From the NCBI GenBank assembly GCA_016195585.1, contig JACPZJ010000002.1, positions 1 to 15,235 of the forward strand: a DNA stretch of 15,235 bases. The letters run 5' to 3'. The DNA comes from Nitrospirota bacterium. GTDB taxonomy: Bacteria > Nitrospirota > CAKKRA01 > 9FT-COMBO-42-15. Under the pieces are notes generated by a model. That model was not told where the DNA came from, did not search any database, and saw nothing but the letters and a program-made list of their open reading frames with translations. The translations under genes and the position numbers were made by a program. Positions 1 through 6,998 of this stretch are shown here, piece by piece (position 1 is the stretch's first letter; each line of letters begins with the position of its first letter).

Positions 1-623
1 ACAGTGGGTTCAAGCTGGCCGCTCACCTGATTCATGTTTGTCCATAGAAGCGCCTCACCGCCTTCACCGAGCACCCTTTCTGCAGCAAAATACAGAAGCA
101 CAGTCCCGAACAATGCCAGTGCAATACCCACGCCGCAAAGTATAAAATATTTCCATGCCGCCTCAATTGCAGTTGGCGTACGATAGAGTGAAACCAATAA
201 GACAGTAGATAAAGTTGCAAGCTCCATTGCTATCCATAGGACACCGACATTGTTTGTAAGGAGCGCAAGGAGCATGGCAAAGATAAAGAGCTGAAACATG
301 GCATGATAAAACCGCATCCCCCAGTGGCCCACACGGCCATGCTCCCTCTCCCTCCGCATATATCTCCTGCTGAAGATGGCGGTTGTAAATGAGACGAGGG
401 ATGTAAGGACAGCAAGATATACATTAAAATAATCAACAAAAAAGAATTTTCCGCCTGCGAGCATCGGCCCTTCGGCATAAACCTGTATAGCGAGGCCAAT
501 GCCTGCAATGAAGGTAACAGCAGAGCCAATAATATTTATCTCATGGGCAAATCTCCTGTCCCCTACAAAGGCAAGGATAATTGCAGCAACAAATGATACG
601 GCTAATAATATAAGTAACATCAT
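1..623 (-). CDS. hyfF: Hydrogenase-4 subunit F-like proton-translocating membrane protein (5' part only)
   Basis: Antiporter-like membrane subunit of the NuoL/M/N type, expected to move protons in a group 4 hydrogenase or formate hydrogenlyase complex in the inner membrane. The first 207 residues are present and the rest lies beyond the left edge; HyfF of E. coli is about 526 residues. The visible part is a chain of hydrophobic helices. The motif WIAMELATL places the conserved intramembrane glutamate at residue 134, and AWKYF gives a conserved lysine at 158. I start at the ATG at 623; a second ATG follows directly. No clear Shine-Dalgarno precedes it, because a repeat hairpin occupies the gap to hyfE. 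It is the fourth visible gene of the operon, 74 bases after hyfE. HyfF-like proteins also occur in Ehr-type complexes without hydrogenase activity, and the missing catalytic subunits would decide this. Confidence 0.88.
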   Translation of the reverse strand, partial: MMLLILLAVSFVAAIILAFVGDRRFAHEINIIGSAVTFIAGIGLAIQVYAEGPMLAGGKFFFVDYFNVYLAVLTSLVSFTTAIFSRRYMRREREHGRVGHWGMRFYHAMFQLFIFAMLLALLTNNVGVLWIAMELATLSTVLLVSLYRTPTAIEAAWKYFILCGVGIALALFGTVLLYFAAERVLGEGGEALLWTNMNQVSGQLEPT

Positions 624-640
624 ATTAAGTTTAAGAGGCT

Positions 641-690
641 GGGGACTTGGGACTCGGGGCTGGTAAAAACCAGTCTCCAGTCTCTAACCC
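641..690. repeat. Heptamer-based palindromic repeat, copy A (hyfE-hyfF gap)
   Basis: The left arm is made of 7-base units (GGGACTT, GGGACTC, then GGGGCTG) and the right arm of CCAGTCT, CCAGTCT. A short A-rich loop separates them, so GACTCGGGGCTGGT can pair imperfectly with ACCAGTCTCCAGTC. A relative with the same unit size lies in the hyfC-hyfE gap at 1374-1438. It fills nearly the whole gap between the hyfE stop and the hyfF start and would form a hairpin in the operon mRNA. Confidence 0.7.
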
Positions 691-697
691 CTGCTTT

Positions 698-1357
698 TTA
701 GTCCTCCTCCTTCAGTTTCGCCATACTATTTACATCCAGACTGTCAAAGGCGGTTCTTATCTGGAAGAAAAAGATGCCGAATATAAAGGCAGCTATCAAT
801 ATATCAAGCGCCACGCCAAGCTCCACAACAAGGGGCATGCCGTATGTAGCGCTGGTAGCAGCAAGAAAGAGGCCATTCTCCATGGAGAGGAAACCTATAA
901 TTTGAGTGACCGCATTCCTTCTGGTAATCATCATCAATAGCCCCAGCATAACCGTGGCAAGGGCTACAGCGAGTGTGGATTTTGTTACAAGGGTTGAAAT
1001 CTCTATTATAGGGGCTGTAAGATGATATGAGAATATCACAAGGGCAATGCCTATCAGCATCGTTGTAGGGATGTTCACTACTGTCTCCACCTCTTTATGA
1101 ATCTGCATTCGAATTATGAGGACATGCAGTATGTATGGCAGGACAATCACCTTAAGCACAAGTGTTAGAACAGAGGATATATATAGATGATTCACATTGG
1201 ATACATAACCGACAATGCCTGTGCTTATAGAAAGAAACAATCCCTGCCATGCAAAGAGGTGCAGAAGCCCATATATCCTCCTCTGCACAAGCAGGCCAAA
1301 GGCAGTAAGAAGGATGAGCGCTGCAAGGATGCTATTTATCTGTGCTGCAAAATTCAT
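698..1357 (-). CDS. hyfE: Hydrogenase-4 subunit E-like membrane protein
   Basis: Small membrane subunit of 219 residues, close to the 216 of E. coli HyfE. It is the NuoK-like component of the membrane arm in group 4 hydrogenases. The sequence is a run of about six hydrophobic helices; SMENGLFLAA near residue 160 is the conserved glutamate-containing segment of this family. I chose the ATG at 1357 (MNFAAQINSI). An in-frame TTG at 1420 would add 21 residues, but those codons lie inside a palindromic repeat and look unlike the family. No good Shine-Dalgarno is visible. It sits between hyfC and hyfF with a repeat hairpin in each flanking gap. Confidence 0.88.
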   Translation of the reverse strand: MNFAAQINSILAALILLTAFGLLVQRRIYGLLHLFAWQGLFLSISTGIVGYVSNVNHLYISSVLTLVLKVIVLPYILHVLIIRMQIHKEVETVVNIPTTMLIGIALVIFSYHLTAPIIEISTLVTKSTLAVALATVMLGLLMMITRRNAVTQIIGFLSMENGLFLAATSATYGMPLVVELGVALDILIAAFIFGIFFFQIRTAFDSLDVNSMAKLKEED

Positions 1358-1373
1358 AAAAATATTGTGGCGA

Positions 1374-1438
1374 GGGACTTGAGGCTGGGGGCTGGTTTTT
1401 TTATTAGTCCCAAGTCCCAAGTCGCAAGCCCCTAAGCC
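1374..1438. repeat. Heptamer-based palindromic repeat, copy B (hyfC-hyfE gap)
   Basis: Same style as the copy at 641-690. The left arm has GGGACTT, GAGGCTG, GGGGCTG. A T-rich loop follows, and the right arm runs AGTCCCA, AGTCCCA, AGTCGCA, AGCCCCT. The arms can pair imperfectly around the loop. It occupies most of the 90 bases between hyfC and hyfE and gives rise to a spurious N-terminal extension of the hyfE reading frame. Confidence 0.7.
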
Positions 1439-1447
1439 CTGCCTTTC

Positions 1448-2395
1448 TCACTCCAGTATAAAATAGGATAACATACCTAATGTTGCAAAGAGGAATGCGC
1501 TTCCGAGAAACTCAGGGATACGGAATATCCGCATCTTTGCCAGACCTGTCTCTATCAGCACAAGGCCTGTGCCTGCCAAACATAGTTTTATCGCAAGAAA
1601 AAGGATAGCAGCAGGGAGATAAATCAGATTATCCTTTGGTGCAATCCCCCAAGGGAAAAATACGGCTATCCCAATGCTTGCAAAGAGAAATACCTTCATC
1701 ATCCCTGCCCACTCCATAAGGGCGAGGTGCCGGCCAGAGTATTCAAGTATCATCGCCTCATGTATCATTGTCAGCTCAAGATGTGTTGCAGGATTATCAA
1801 CAGGTATCCTCCCCGTCTCTGCTATAGCAATAAAAATAAATGCCAATACTGCAAAGGCTATGGACGGCCTTAAGATGAATCCTTTGCTGGTAATCACATG
1901 GACTATCTGGGAAAGTGATGTTGATCTGCTGACCAGAGATACAGTAAATATAGCCATGAGCATGGCAGGCTCTGCAAGCGATGCAATCATCATCTCCCTG
2001 CTTGAACCCATTCCGCCAAAGGCGGTGCCAATGTCCATCCCTGCCAGCGCTGTAAAGAATCGGGCAATTGCAAAAAGGCCGATCAGGACAATAACATCTG
2101 CTGTAGCTGATAAAGGCAGATCAACAGAAAGTATCGGCACTATTGCGCCAACAAGAACAGTAACGCCAAAGACAAGGTATGGCGTAAAACGAAATATCCA
2201 CGAAGCATTCTCAGCTAATACCACATCCTTAGTAAAGAGTTTTGCTATATCCCTGTATGGCTGTAATATCCCTGCAGAGGTGCGGCCCTGAGACCAGCAC
2301 TTCAACATCCTTATCCAACCGATAAAAACAGGGGCAGCTATAAGCAGAATAGCAATCTGCAATATCTCTATTATTACTGGATAAATCTGACTCAT
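1448..2395 (-). CDS. hyfC: Hydrogenase-4 subunit C-like / formate hydrogenlyase subunit 4 (NuoH-like)
   Basis: Membrane subunit of 315 residues (E. coli HyfC about 322, HycD about 307). It is related to NuoH, which links the hydrophilic arm to the proton-pumping arm. Visible family marks are SQGRTSAGILQPYRDIAKL near residues 35-55, the FGGMGSSREMM loop near 125, and AETGRIPVDNPATHLELTM with IHEAMILEYSG near 190-225, the acidic loop matching the NuoH quinone-site region. About eight hydrophobic helices are present. The ATG overlaps the hyfB stop as ATGA, so translation is probably coupled; no separate Shine-Dalgarno is seen. It is followed by a repeat-filled gap and hyfE. Confidence 0.92.
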   Translation of the reverse strand: MSQIYPVIIEILQIAILLIAAPVFIGWIRMLKCWSQGRTSAGILQPYRDIAKLFTKDVVLAENASWIFRFTPYLVFGVTVLVGAIVPILSVDLPLSATADVIVLIGLFAIARFFTALAGMDIGTAFGGMGSSREMMIASLAEPAMLMAIFTVSLVSRSTSLSQIVHVITSKGFILRPSIAFAVLAFIFIAIAETGRIPVDNPATHLELTMIHEAMILEYSGRHLALMEWAGMMKVFLFASIGIAVFFPWGIAPKDNLIYLPAAILFLAIKLCLAGTGLVLIETGLAKMRIFRIPEFLGSAFLFATLGMLSYFILE

Positions 2396-4491
2396 CTTAA
2401 AAATAACAAAAGCACAATAATTGTTATAAAGGAATATATAAGATACATCTGTATCCGCCCTTGTTGAAGCTTGCCGACCTTTCGGGATATCCAGATGCTC
2501 GCATCAGCTACAGGTTTGTAAAGCAGCCCCCAGAAACGATCCCTCACCTTAAGATGATAGTGCAGCCTCTTTGGAAAGAGCGGATTCCCTGTCGGATAAA
2601 CTGCCCTGACATCCTCCCTGATGCTGAAGAGGAAGCCAAATATCCTGCGTATAGGCATGGAAAATGATGCGGCATTATATTGCATCCTGTTTGTAATCTT
2701 CTCAAAACCGCAGTCCCAGAGGGGAGCCCTGTGTACAGCAGCCTTTCTGATATGAAGGAGTATATAGGCCAATAATACAACAGCAAGCACAATGATAAGG
2801 ACAATGGGGGCTGAATAGGATGCCCTCTCATGCGCTATTGGGGTAAGCCAGAGCCAGCCGAATTCACCTGCAGAGGCTGCAATCCTGCTTCCAATAAGCT
2901 GCTCAGGCAGTATATCTATCCAGTTTATGATTAGAGTAGGCACAACACCGAGGACAAGACAGGAGACAGCGGTTAATATCATGGCAGAACGCATAAACCA
3001 GTCCACCTCCAATCCCCCCTTCCCGCCTTTAACCCCTCTGTATCCCCCCTTAGCAAGGGGGGAATCAAAGGGGGGTGAAGGATTATGACCTCCGCGCCAA
3101 TGACCTAAGAATGTTATTCCAAATGCCTTAACAAAACAGGCAGCAGCAAGAGCAACAGTAAGGGCAACAAGTGTAGCGCCAAGCGGTATAAGCAGATTAA
3201 GCAATGGACTTGGAAGTGATGGTGAAAGCAGGAATGCCTGGAATGTCAGCCATTCAGAGGCAAAGCCGTTAAACGGCGGCAAAGCAGAGATAGAGACGCA
3301 TCCTATAAGGAATAGCACAGCGGTCCAAGGCATCTTATGTATCAAACCGCCCATTTTTTCCATATTGCGTTCATTTGTTGCATGAAGGACTGCTCCGGCG
3401 CCCATGAACAGGAGTCCTTTAAACATAGCATGATTCAAAGTATGATAAAGCGCTGCTGTTAAGGCAAGGGCAGATAAAAGAGGCATTTCAAATGATGCAA
3501 ATATCATGGCAAGGCCTATGCCAATAAGTATGACCCCGATATTTTCTACAGATGAATACGCAAGGAGCCTCTTGATGTCCTGCTGCATGATGGCATAGAG
3601 TATCCCCATAAGGGCAGTAATGAGGCCGAACATCAGAACAACAGCGCCCCACCACCATGGGAAGTCGCCAATGAGATCAAAGGTAACCCTGATTATTCCG
3701 TATATGGCAGTCTTCAGCATCACGCCGCTCATCAAGGCAGAGACATTTGAGGGCGCAACAGGGTGCGCCTCCGGCAGCCACACATGAAACGGTATTACCC
3801 CTGCCTTTGCAGCAAATCCAAAAAATGCGAGTAAAAAGGCAGCAGTTGCCCAGCCGACAGAAAATTCTGTCTGCCTCATTGCATCAAATGTGTAACCGCT
3901 GAATCCCTTAAAGTCTGTGGCAGCCCCTGCCATAATCCCAAATGATAAAAGTATGGCAATTGCGCCGATATGCGCGACTACAAGATATAAAAAGGCAGCC
4001 CGCCTGTTTTCAGTGCGCTCATCCTCAAACATTACAAGGAAATATGATGATGCGGCCATAACCTCCCATGAAATCAGAAATGAAAAGGCATCGTCTGATA
4101 AAACTACTGAGAACATACCAATTAAGAACAGGCAGTAAAATATTACAAGATGTGTTACTGACCTTTTGCCGACAAAGGCTTTAATATAGCCAATAGAATA
4201 TATGGATACGAAAAAGCTGAGCAGTCCGATAACTGTCAAAAAGAAACCTGATAACGGGTCAAGCCTCAGATGGACAGGCAGATCAGGAAGGCCTATGGGG
4301 ATGGTGACAGATTGATTAAAATTATTTGCTACAGCCAACGCACCGCCTGCAGCAGCTAAGACAGAGGAAAGCGCTGTGAGTGAAAAAGAGATATAGATGA
4401 GCAGCTTCTGATATCTTGCAAACAGGGGTATAATAACTAAGCCAGATAAAAGTATGATAATTGAAAAAAGAACTAATTCAAATTGCGACAT
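2392..4491 (-). CDS. hyfB: Hydrogenase-4 subunit B-like proton-translocating membrane protein
   Basis: Antiporter-like subunit of 699 residues (E. coli HyfB about 672, HycC about 608), part of the proton-pumping arm. Key marks are ISWEVMAASSYFLVM with conserved Glu143, and FAAKAGVIPFHVWLPEAHPV with Lys229. SALMSGVMLK (Lys260) follows, then QQDIKRLLAYSSVENIG. Around 14 hydrophobic segments are visible. Residues of about 470-494 are a Gly/Pro/Lys-rich stretch (PSPPFDSPLAKGGYRG and what follows) encoded by a palindromic repeat inserted in frame. This falls in a loop before a helix beginning near MRSAMILTA, so the protein may still fold. It is the first gene of the operon, with a promoter just upstream. 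The Shine-Dalgarno is weak (CAGG, 10 bases before ATG). Confidence 0.93.
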   Translation of the reverse strand: MSQFELVLFSIIILLSGLVIIPLFARYQKLLIYISFSLTALSSVLAAAGGALAVANNFNQSVTIPIGLPDLPVHLRLDPLSGFFLTVIGLLSFFVSIYSIGYIKAFVGKRSVTHLVIFYCLFLIGMFSVVLSDDAFSFLISWEVMAASSYFLVMFEDERTENRRAAFLYLVVAHIGAIAILLSFGIMAGAATDFKGFSGYTFDAMRQTEFSVGWATAAFLLAFFGFAAKAGVIPFHVWLPEAHPVAPSNVSALMSGVMLKTAIYGIIRVTFDLIGDFPWWWGAVVLMFGLITALMGILYAIMQQDIKRLLAYSSVENIGVILIGIGLAMIFASFEMPLLSALALTAALYHTLNHAMFKGLLFMGAGAVLHATNERNMEKMGGLIHKMPWTAVLFLIGCVSISALPPFNGFASEWLTFQAFLLSPSLPSPLLNLLIPLGATLVALTVALAAACFVKAFGITFLGHWRGGHNPSPPFDSPLAKGGYRGVKGGKGGLEVDWFMRSAMILTAVSCLVLGVVPTLIINWIDILPEQLIGSRIAASAGEFGWLWLTPIAHERASYSAPIVLIIVLAVVLLAYILLHIRKAAVHRAPLWDCGFEKITNRMQYNAASFSMPIRRIFGFLFSIREDVRAVYPTGNPLFPKRLHYHLKVRDRFWGLLYKPVADASIWISRKVGKLQQGRIQMYLIYSFITIIVLLLFLR
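3010..3083. repeat. Palindromic repeat inserted in frame within hyfB
   Basis: The core is a perfect 8-bp stem, CCCCCCTT (3044-3051) with AAGGGGGG (3055-3062), around the loop AGC. Outer arms also pair imperfectly: AATCCCCCCTTC at the left end faces GGTGAAGGATT at the right end. G and C homopolymer runs contrast with the surrounding hyfB codons. On the minus strand it is open throughout and adds about 25 codons to hyfB without a stop or frame change. Confidence 0.75.
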
Positions 4492-4503
4492 AAAAATAAT
4501 ACC

Positions 4504-4515
4504 TGAATAAATTCA
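4504..4515. promoter_or_regulatory. Short palindrome in the hyfB 5' untranslated region
   Basis: TGAAT-AA-ATTCA is a 12-base inverted repeat lying about 10-21 bases after the predicted hyf transcription start (near 4525) and before the hyfB ATG. Its position would suit an operator, but palindromes this short arise by chance in AT-rich DNA. Confidence 0.25.
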
Positions 4516-4531
4516 AAGAACAGACTTTATT

Positions 4532-4560
4532 TTTATACTCTCTTTATTTTGAATTGTCAA
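4532..4560 (-). promoter_or_regulatory. Promoter of the hyf operon
   Basis: On the minus strand a perfect -35 TTGACA (4560-4555) is followed after 17 bases by TATAAA (4537-4532), a strong sigma-70-type match. The predicted start is near 4525, giving a leader of about 34 bases. The -35 overlaps the -35 of the divergent cytochrome promoter by five bases. Confidence 0.7.
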
Positions 4561-4583
4561 GTATTCCGTTTATATGATATACT
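4554..4583 (+). promoter_or_regulatory. Promoter of the cytochrome c'-like gene
   Basis: TTGTCA (4554-4559) is followed after 18 bases by TATACT (4578-4583), with TG one base upstream of the -10 (extended -10). The predicted start is near 4590, upstream of the ribosome binding site GGAGG at 4603-4607. It shares its -35 DNA with the opposite hyf promoter. Confidence 0.65.
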
Positions 4584-4613
4584 TTCTAAAATTTATTAAA
4601 CTGGAGGTTTTTT

Positions 4614-5087
4614 ATGAAAAGATTTATTTTGTTTTTAGCTTTAGGTCTTATTCTTTTGTCTTCTTTTGCAGCCTATTCTGAAATGGAGCATAAGAACAAA
4701 GAGGGACAACAGATGATGCATCATAAGGCAACGGATTCAAAGGACACAAGAATACAGCTTAATGTCCCTGATATGATGAAGGAGCATCAGAAGACAATGA
4801 TGCGGGAGCATTTAAAGGCAGTGAACGAGATCGTCGGCGCCCTTGCAGCAAATGACTTTGAACTTGTTTCCCAGACAGCGCATAAGAAGCTTGGCTTAAC
4901 AGATGAGATGAGGAATATGTGCTCCATGTTCGGCAATCAGGAATTTGAAAAGATCGGCCTTGAATTTCACACAAAGGCAGACGAGCTCGGCGATATTGCA
5001 AAGACAAAGGACTTGAACAAAACACTCCTTGCATTAGACACAATGCTGAAAAGATGCAACCAATGCCACAGCATGTTTAAGCAGTAA
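4614..5087 (+). CDS. Exported cytochrome c'-like monoheme protein
   Basis: A 157-residue exported heme protein. Residues 1-22 form a signal peptide (MKRFILFLALGLILLSS core). The heme-binding motif CNQCH is at residues 148-152, six residues from the end (QCHSMFKQ). A single CXXCH at the extreme C terminus of a mostly alpha-helical chain is the layout of cytochrome c'/c-556 four-helix-bundle proteins, so a periplasmic electron carrier or small-ligand binder is likely. The segment after the signal peptide is rich in Met and His (EMEHKNKEGQQMMHHKAT), which could bind metal. The start is set by GGAGG seven bases before the ATG. It is divergent from the hyf operon with an overlapping promoter. The exact c-type subfamily is uncertain. 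Confidence 0.8.
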   Translation: MKRFILFLALGLILLSSFAAYSEMEHKNKEGQQMMHHKATDSKDTRIQLNVPDMMKEHQKTMMREHLKAVNEIVGALAANDFELVSQTAHKKLGLTDEMRNMCSMFGNQEFEKIGLEFHTKADELGDIAKTKDLNKTLLALDTMLKRCNQCHSMFKQ

Positions 5088-5209
5088 AGAGAAAAGAAGA
5101 TGATGATTAGTTCGAAGCGTCATAGTGAATGGCAAAGGCTCTTGGACAAAACAAGGTTTTTTGACAAAGTCTTTGCGTAGATATTGCTATCTTTACCAGA
5201 GGCTTAAAA

Positions 5210-5599
5210 ATGAGTAAGGAATTAAAAAAACCTGAGGAATGGTTTAAACAAGCAACATATGATATTGAAACAGCAGAAGCAATGTTTAAAACAGGAAGAT
5301 ATATTTATACTGTTTTTATGTGCCACTTGTCTGTTGAAAAGGCATTAAAAGGTTTATATACCAAATACCTTAAACAGACCCCAACAAAAACCCATAATTT
5401 ACTTTACTTGATTGAAAAGATAAAGCTTGAGGCCAGTGAAGAACTATATGATTTTATTTTTAGATTAAACAGAGCGAGTGTTCCTACCCGCTATCCTGAT
5501 GATCTGGAAAGAATGAAAAAGGAATACAGCAGAAAAATAACTGAAGATGTTTTAAAAAAATCAAAGGAGACCTTAAAATGGCTGAAAACAAGGTTATAA
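5210..5599 (+). CDS. HEPN domain protein (toxin-like partner of MNT)
   Basis: A 129-residue all-helical HEPN protein. The N-terminal half has the usual pattern WFKQATYDIETAEAMFKTGR, then a helix with HLSVEKALKGLY. HEPN proteins beside minimal nucleotidyltransferases are often RNase toxins neutralised by the partner. The canonical RX4-6H catalytic motif is not obvious here; the corresponding late region reads NRASVPTRYPDDL, a variant also seen in MNT-linked HEPN families, so RNase activity is uncertain. The start is supported by AGAGG seven bases upstream. A TTGACA at 5161-5166 could be a -35, but no convincing -10 follows. The 3' end overlaps the MNT gene by 22 bases, an operon-like layout. 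Confidence 0.85.
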   Translation: MSKELKKPEEWFKQATYDIETAEAMFKTGRYIYTVFMCHLSVEKALKGLYTKYLKQTPTKTHNLLYLIEKIKLEASEELYDFIFRLNRASVPTRYPDDLERMKKEYSRKITEDVLKKSKETLKWLKTRL

Positions 5600-5874
5600 A
5601 CGCCATAAAATTTTTTAAAAAAAGTTTAAAGGAGACAGGGTTAAAGGTTTCAAGGGTCATCCTCTTTGGCTCGCAAGCAAAGGGCAAAGCAACAAAAGAG
5701 AGTGATGTTGATATTGTTATAATATCCGATGCTTTTAAAGGGAAAGATATTTTTGAGAGGGCACAACTTACAAAGGATGCAGAGATTAAAACTATTAAAA
5801 AATTTTTGATTCCCCTTGATATTCTCACCATGACGCCTGATGAATGGAAGAGAAATAAAGCTATGTTAACATAG
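5578..5874 (+). CDS. MNT-type minimal nucleotidyltransferase (antitoxin-like)
   Basis: A 98-residue minimal nucleotidyltransferase. The signature VILFGSQAKGKATKESDVDI holds the GSX(8-11)DXD active-site pattern (Gly-Ser, then Asp-x-Asp) near residues 30-50, followed by VIISD. A third acidic residue is likely in PLDILTM near residue 80. In HEPN/MNT modules this enzyme can add AMP to the HEPN toxin and silence it. The gene starts inside the end of the HEPN frame with AAGGAG eight bases before its ATG. It ends with TAG, which matters because it shows TAG acting as an ordinary stop in this genome. The first of the two 156-bp direct repeats begins 25 bases downstream. Confidence 0.88.
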   Translation: MAENKVINAIKFFKKSLKETGLKVSRVILFGSQAKGKATKESDVDIVIISDAFKGKDIFERAQLTKDAEIKTIKKFLIPLDILTMTPDEWKRNKAMLT

Positions 5875-5899
5875 CTGCCTTTTTCAGAAGGAGTTTTAT

Positions 5900-6055
5900 C
5901 TCGCCAAAGCCCGGAAGAGCTTTACCGCCATGCGCAGCTTCTTCTCATCCAATTCTTTTGAAAACTTATTTATGGTCTCCTCCCCTTTCCACCCCTTCTT
6001 TCAAAAACCTGCCTGAGGAGGGAGGCGATAAACCTGATTATCTTATAATTGCCCT
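5900..6055. repeat. 156-bp direct repeat, copy 1
   Basis: Matches 7003-7158 with one difference that I can see (G at 5914, C at 7017). On the minus strand it encodes an orphan C-terminal segment ending FSKELDEKKLRMAVKLFRAL; the stop TAA is at 5898-5896, just outside the repeat. A small palindrome, CCTGCCTGAGGAGGGAGG, lies near its right end. It stands between the MNT gene and the DUF3368 gene, and with copy 2 it brackets the UPF0175/DUF3368 cassette. Confidence 0.9.
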
Positions 6056-6106
6056 AGCTCTACATTAAAGACAGGAATGAGCCCTTCCTGAGTTTCAAAA
6101 TTAACT

Positions 6107-6595
6107 CTATAGCTCTCCCGAGAGTTTAAGGATGTCAGCAACTATTTTTTCTTTAAGAAAAAAGCCACTGCCTTTTAAATTATTAAGGATCGGTCTTATC
6201 TCGTTAATAAGCCCTTCTTTTTTTGCCTTAAGCAGAACACCTGCGGTGCCAGTAAATTTAAGAGACTGGAGCCTTGCTATTACCCTTGCCAATCCGTCAT
6301 CTATAATAAGAAGATGCTCTCTTTCCTCAAGTCCTAATGCCAAAACCTCTGCCTCGCCTTTCCCTAAATCAGGAATTATTTTTATGGAAGAAGGAACCGA
6401 AATGCGCTTCACCTTTATCCATTTATATTCCCGAACAGCAGGGATGTCCTCACCTGCTTTTTTGCCTTCTTCAAGCTCTTCTAACACTGCATTGGGAATA
6501 ATAATTTCACCATATAATTTTTTTAATAATTCTAAAAAACCGAGCCTGTGAAGATAGAAAATTGGGGAGGTATTTGAAATTACAATCTTATGCAT
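6107..6595 (-). CDS. DUF3368 PIN-like toxin
   Basis: A 162-residue PIN-like protein of the DUF3368 family, expected to be the toxin (RNase-like) half of a pair with UPF0175. The N terminus VISNTSPIFYLHRLG is typical; it has Asn where classical PIN nucleases have the first Asp. Further acidic positions are LEELEEG near residue 40, DLGKGEAEVLALG near 95 and LIIDDGLARVIA near 115. The C terminus (GVLLKAKKEGLINEIRPIL) aligns without gaps to the remnant at 7533-7637. It overlaps UPF0175 by 8 bases and has CAGGA upstream of the ATG. The stop codon lies in a CTCTC-CC-GAGAG hairpin, and CAGGAA/TTCCTG follows, without a T run. Confidence 0.88.
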   Translation of the reverse strand: MHKIVISNTSPIFYLHRLGFLELLKKLYGEIIIPNAVLEELEEGKKAGEDIPAVREYKWIKVKRISVPSSIKIIPDLGKGEAEVLALGLEEREHLLIIDDGLARVIARLQSLKFTGTAGVLLKAKKEGLINEIRPILNNLKGSGFFLKEKIVADILKLSGEL

Positions 6596-6848
6596 TAGCC
6601 ATGTCCTGTTTTAACTCCTCCTCTGTAAGATCAAATATAGAAACATTATATCGTGAGAGCGCTTGAAGAAAGCTGACCCTTGAAATTCCTGCTAACTGCG
6701 CCGCCCGGCCGGATGAAAGCTTGCCCAACTCATAAAGCTTTACAGCAGCAAGCATAAGTAGATCCTTTGAAAATTCCTGAGAACTTTCCTTCAGCGAAAC
6801 CAATATCTCTTCGGGCACTTCAAGCTCTAACTTTTGTCGTGTAGACAT
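6588..6848 (-). CDS. UPF0175 family antitoxin-like protein
   Basis: An 86-residue protein of the UPF0175 family, usually found upstream of a DUF3368 gene and regarded as a DNA-binding antitoxin. The N terminus (KLELEVPEEILVSL) is the strand that opens the family. The middle holds a helix-turn-helix, SSGRAAQLAGISRVSFLQAL, at about residues 45-64, and NVSIFDLTEEEL closes it. The start is supported by GGGAGGTG ten bases upstream of the ATG. An extended -10 promoter lies about 72 bases further up. It probably represses its own operon, as is usual for such pairs. Confidence 0.85.
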   Translation of the reverse strand: MSTRQKLELEVPEEILVSLKESSQEFSKDLLMLAAVKLYELGKLSSGRAAQLAGISRVSFLQALSRYNVSIFDLTEEELKQDMANA

Positions 6849-6919
6849 CTCTAAACGCCACCTCCCTTATACTGAGCATTCATAACAGATATTCCCATTT
6901 GCACCTCTTTATAAAAAAT

Positions 6920-6928
6920 ATTATAGCA
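6920..6928 (-). promoter_or_regulatory. Extended -10 promoter for the UPF0175/DUF3368 pair
   Basis: The minus strand reads TG-C-TATAAT, a perfect extended -10. No clear -35 sits 16-18 bases upstream, which is common for extended -10 promoters. The predicted start is near 6914, giving a leader of about 65 bases before the UPF0175 ATG. Confidence 0.5.
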
Positions 6929-6998
6929 CAAAAGAGGGATTGATTATAGAAATCTTTATTATATTTCAATTACCTCCCCTTTAGGAGGCAATGCATCT

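Noticed and set aside
1358..1420. TTG-initiated N-terminal extension of hyfE
   Set aside because: The extra codons are read from a palindromic repeat; MNFAAQINSI from 1357 is the family-like start and matches the expected length.
4549..4560. TTGA-N4-TCAA as an FNR/CRP-type site in the divergent promoter region
   Set aside because: FNR/CRP-family half-sites TTGA and TCAA are normally six bases apart; here there are four, so it is probably chance overlap with the -35 boxes.
5161..5190. TTGACA upstream of the HEPN gene as a promoter
   Set aside because: The -35 is perfect, but no acceptable -10 lies at 16-18 bases; the best is TGCTAT with three matches.
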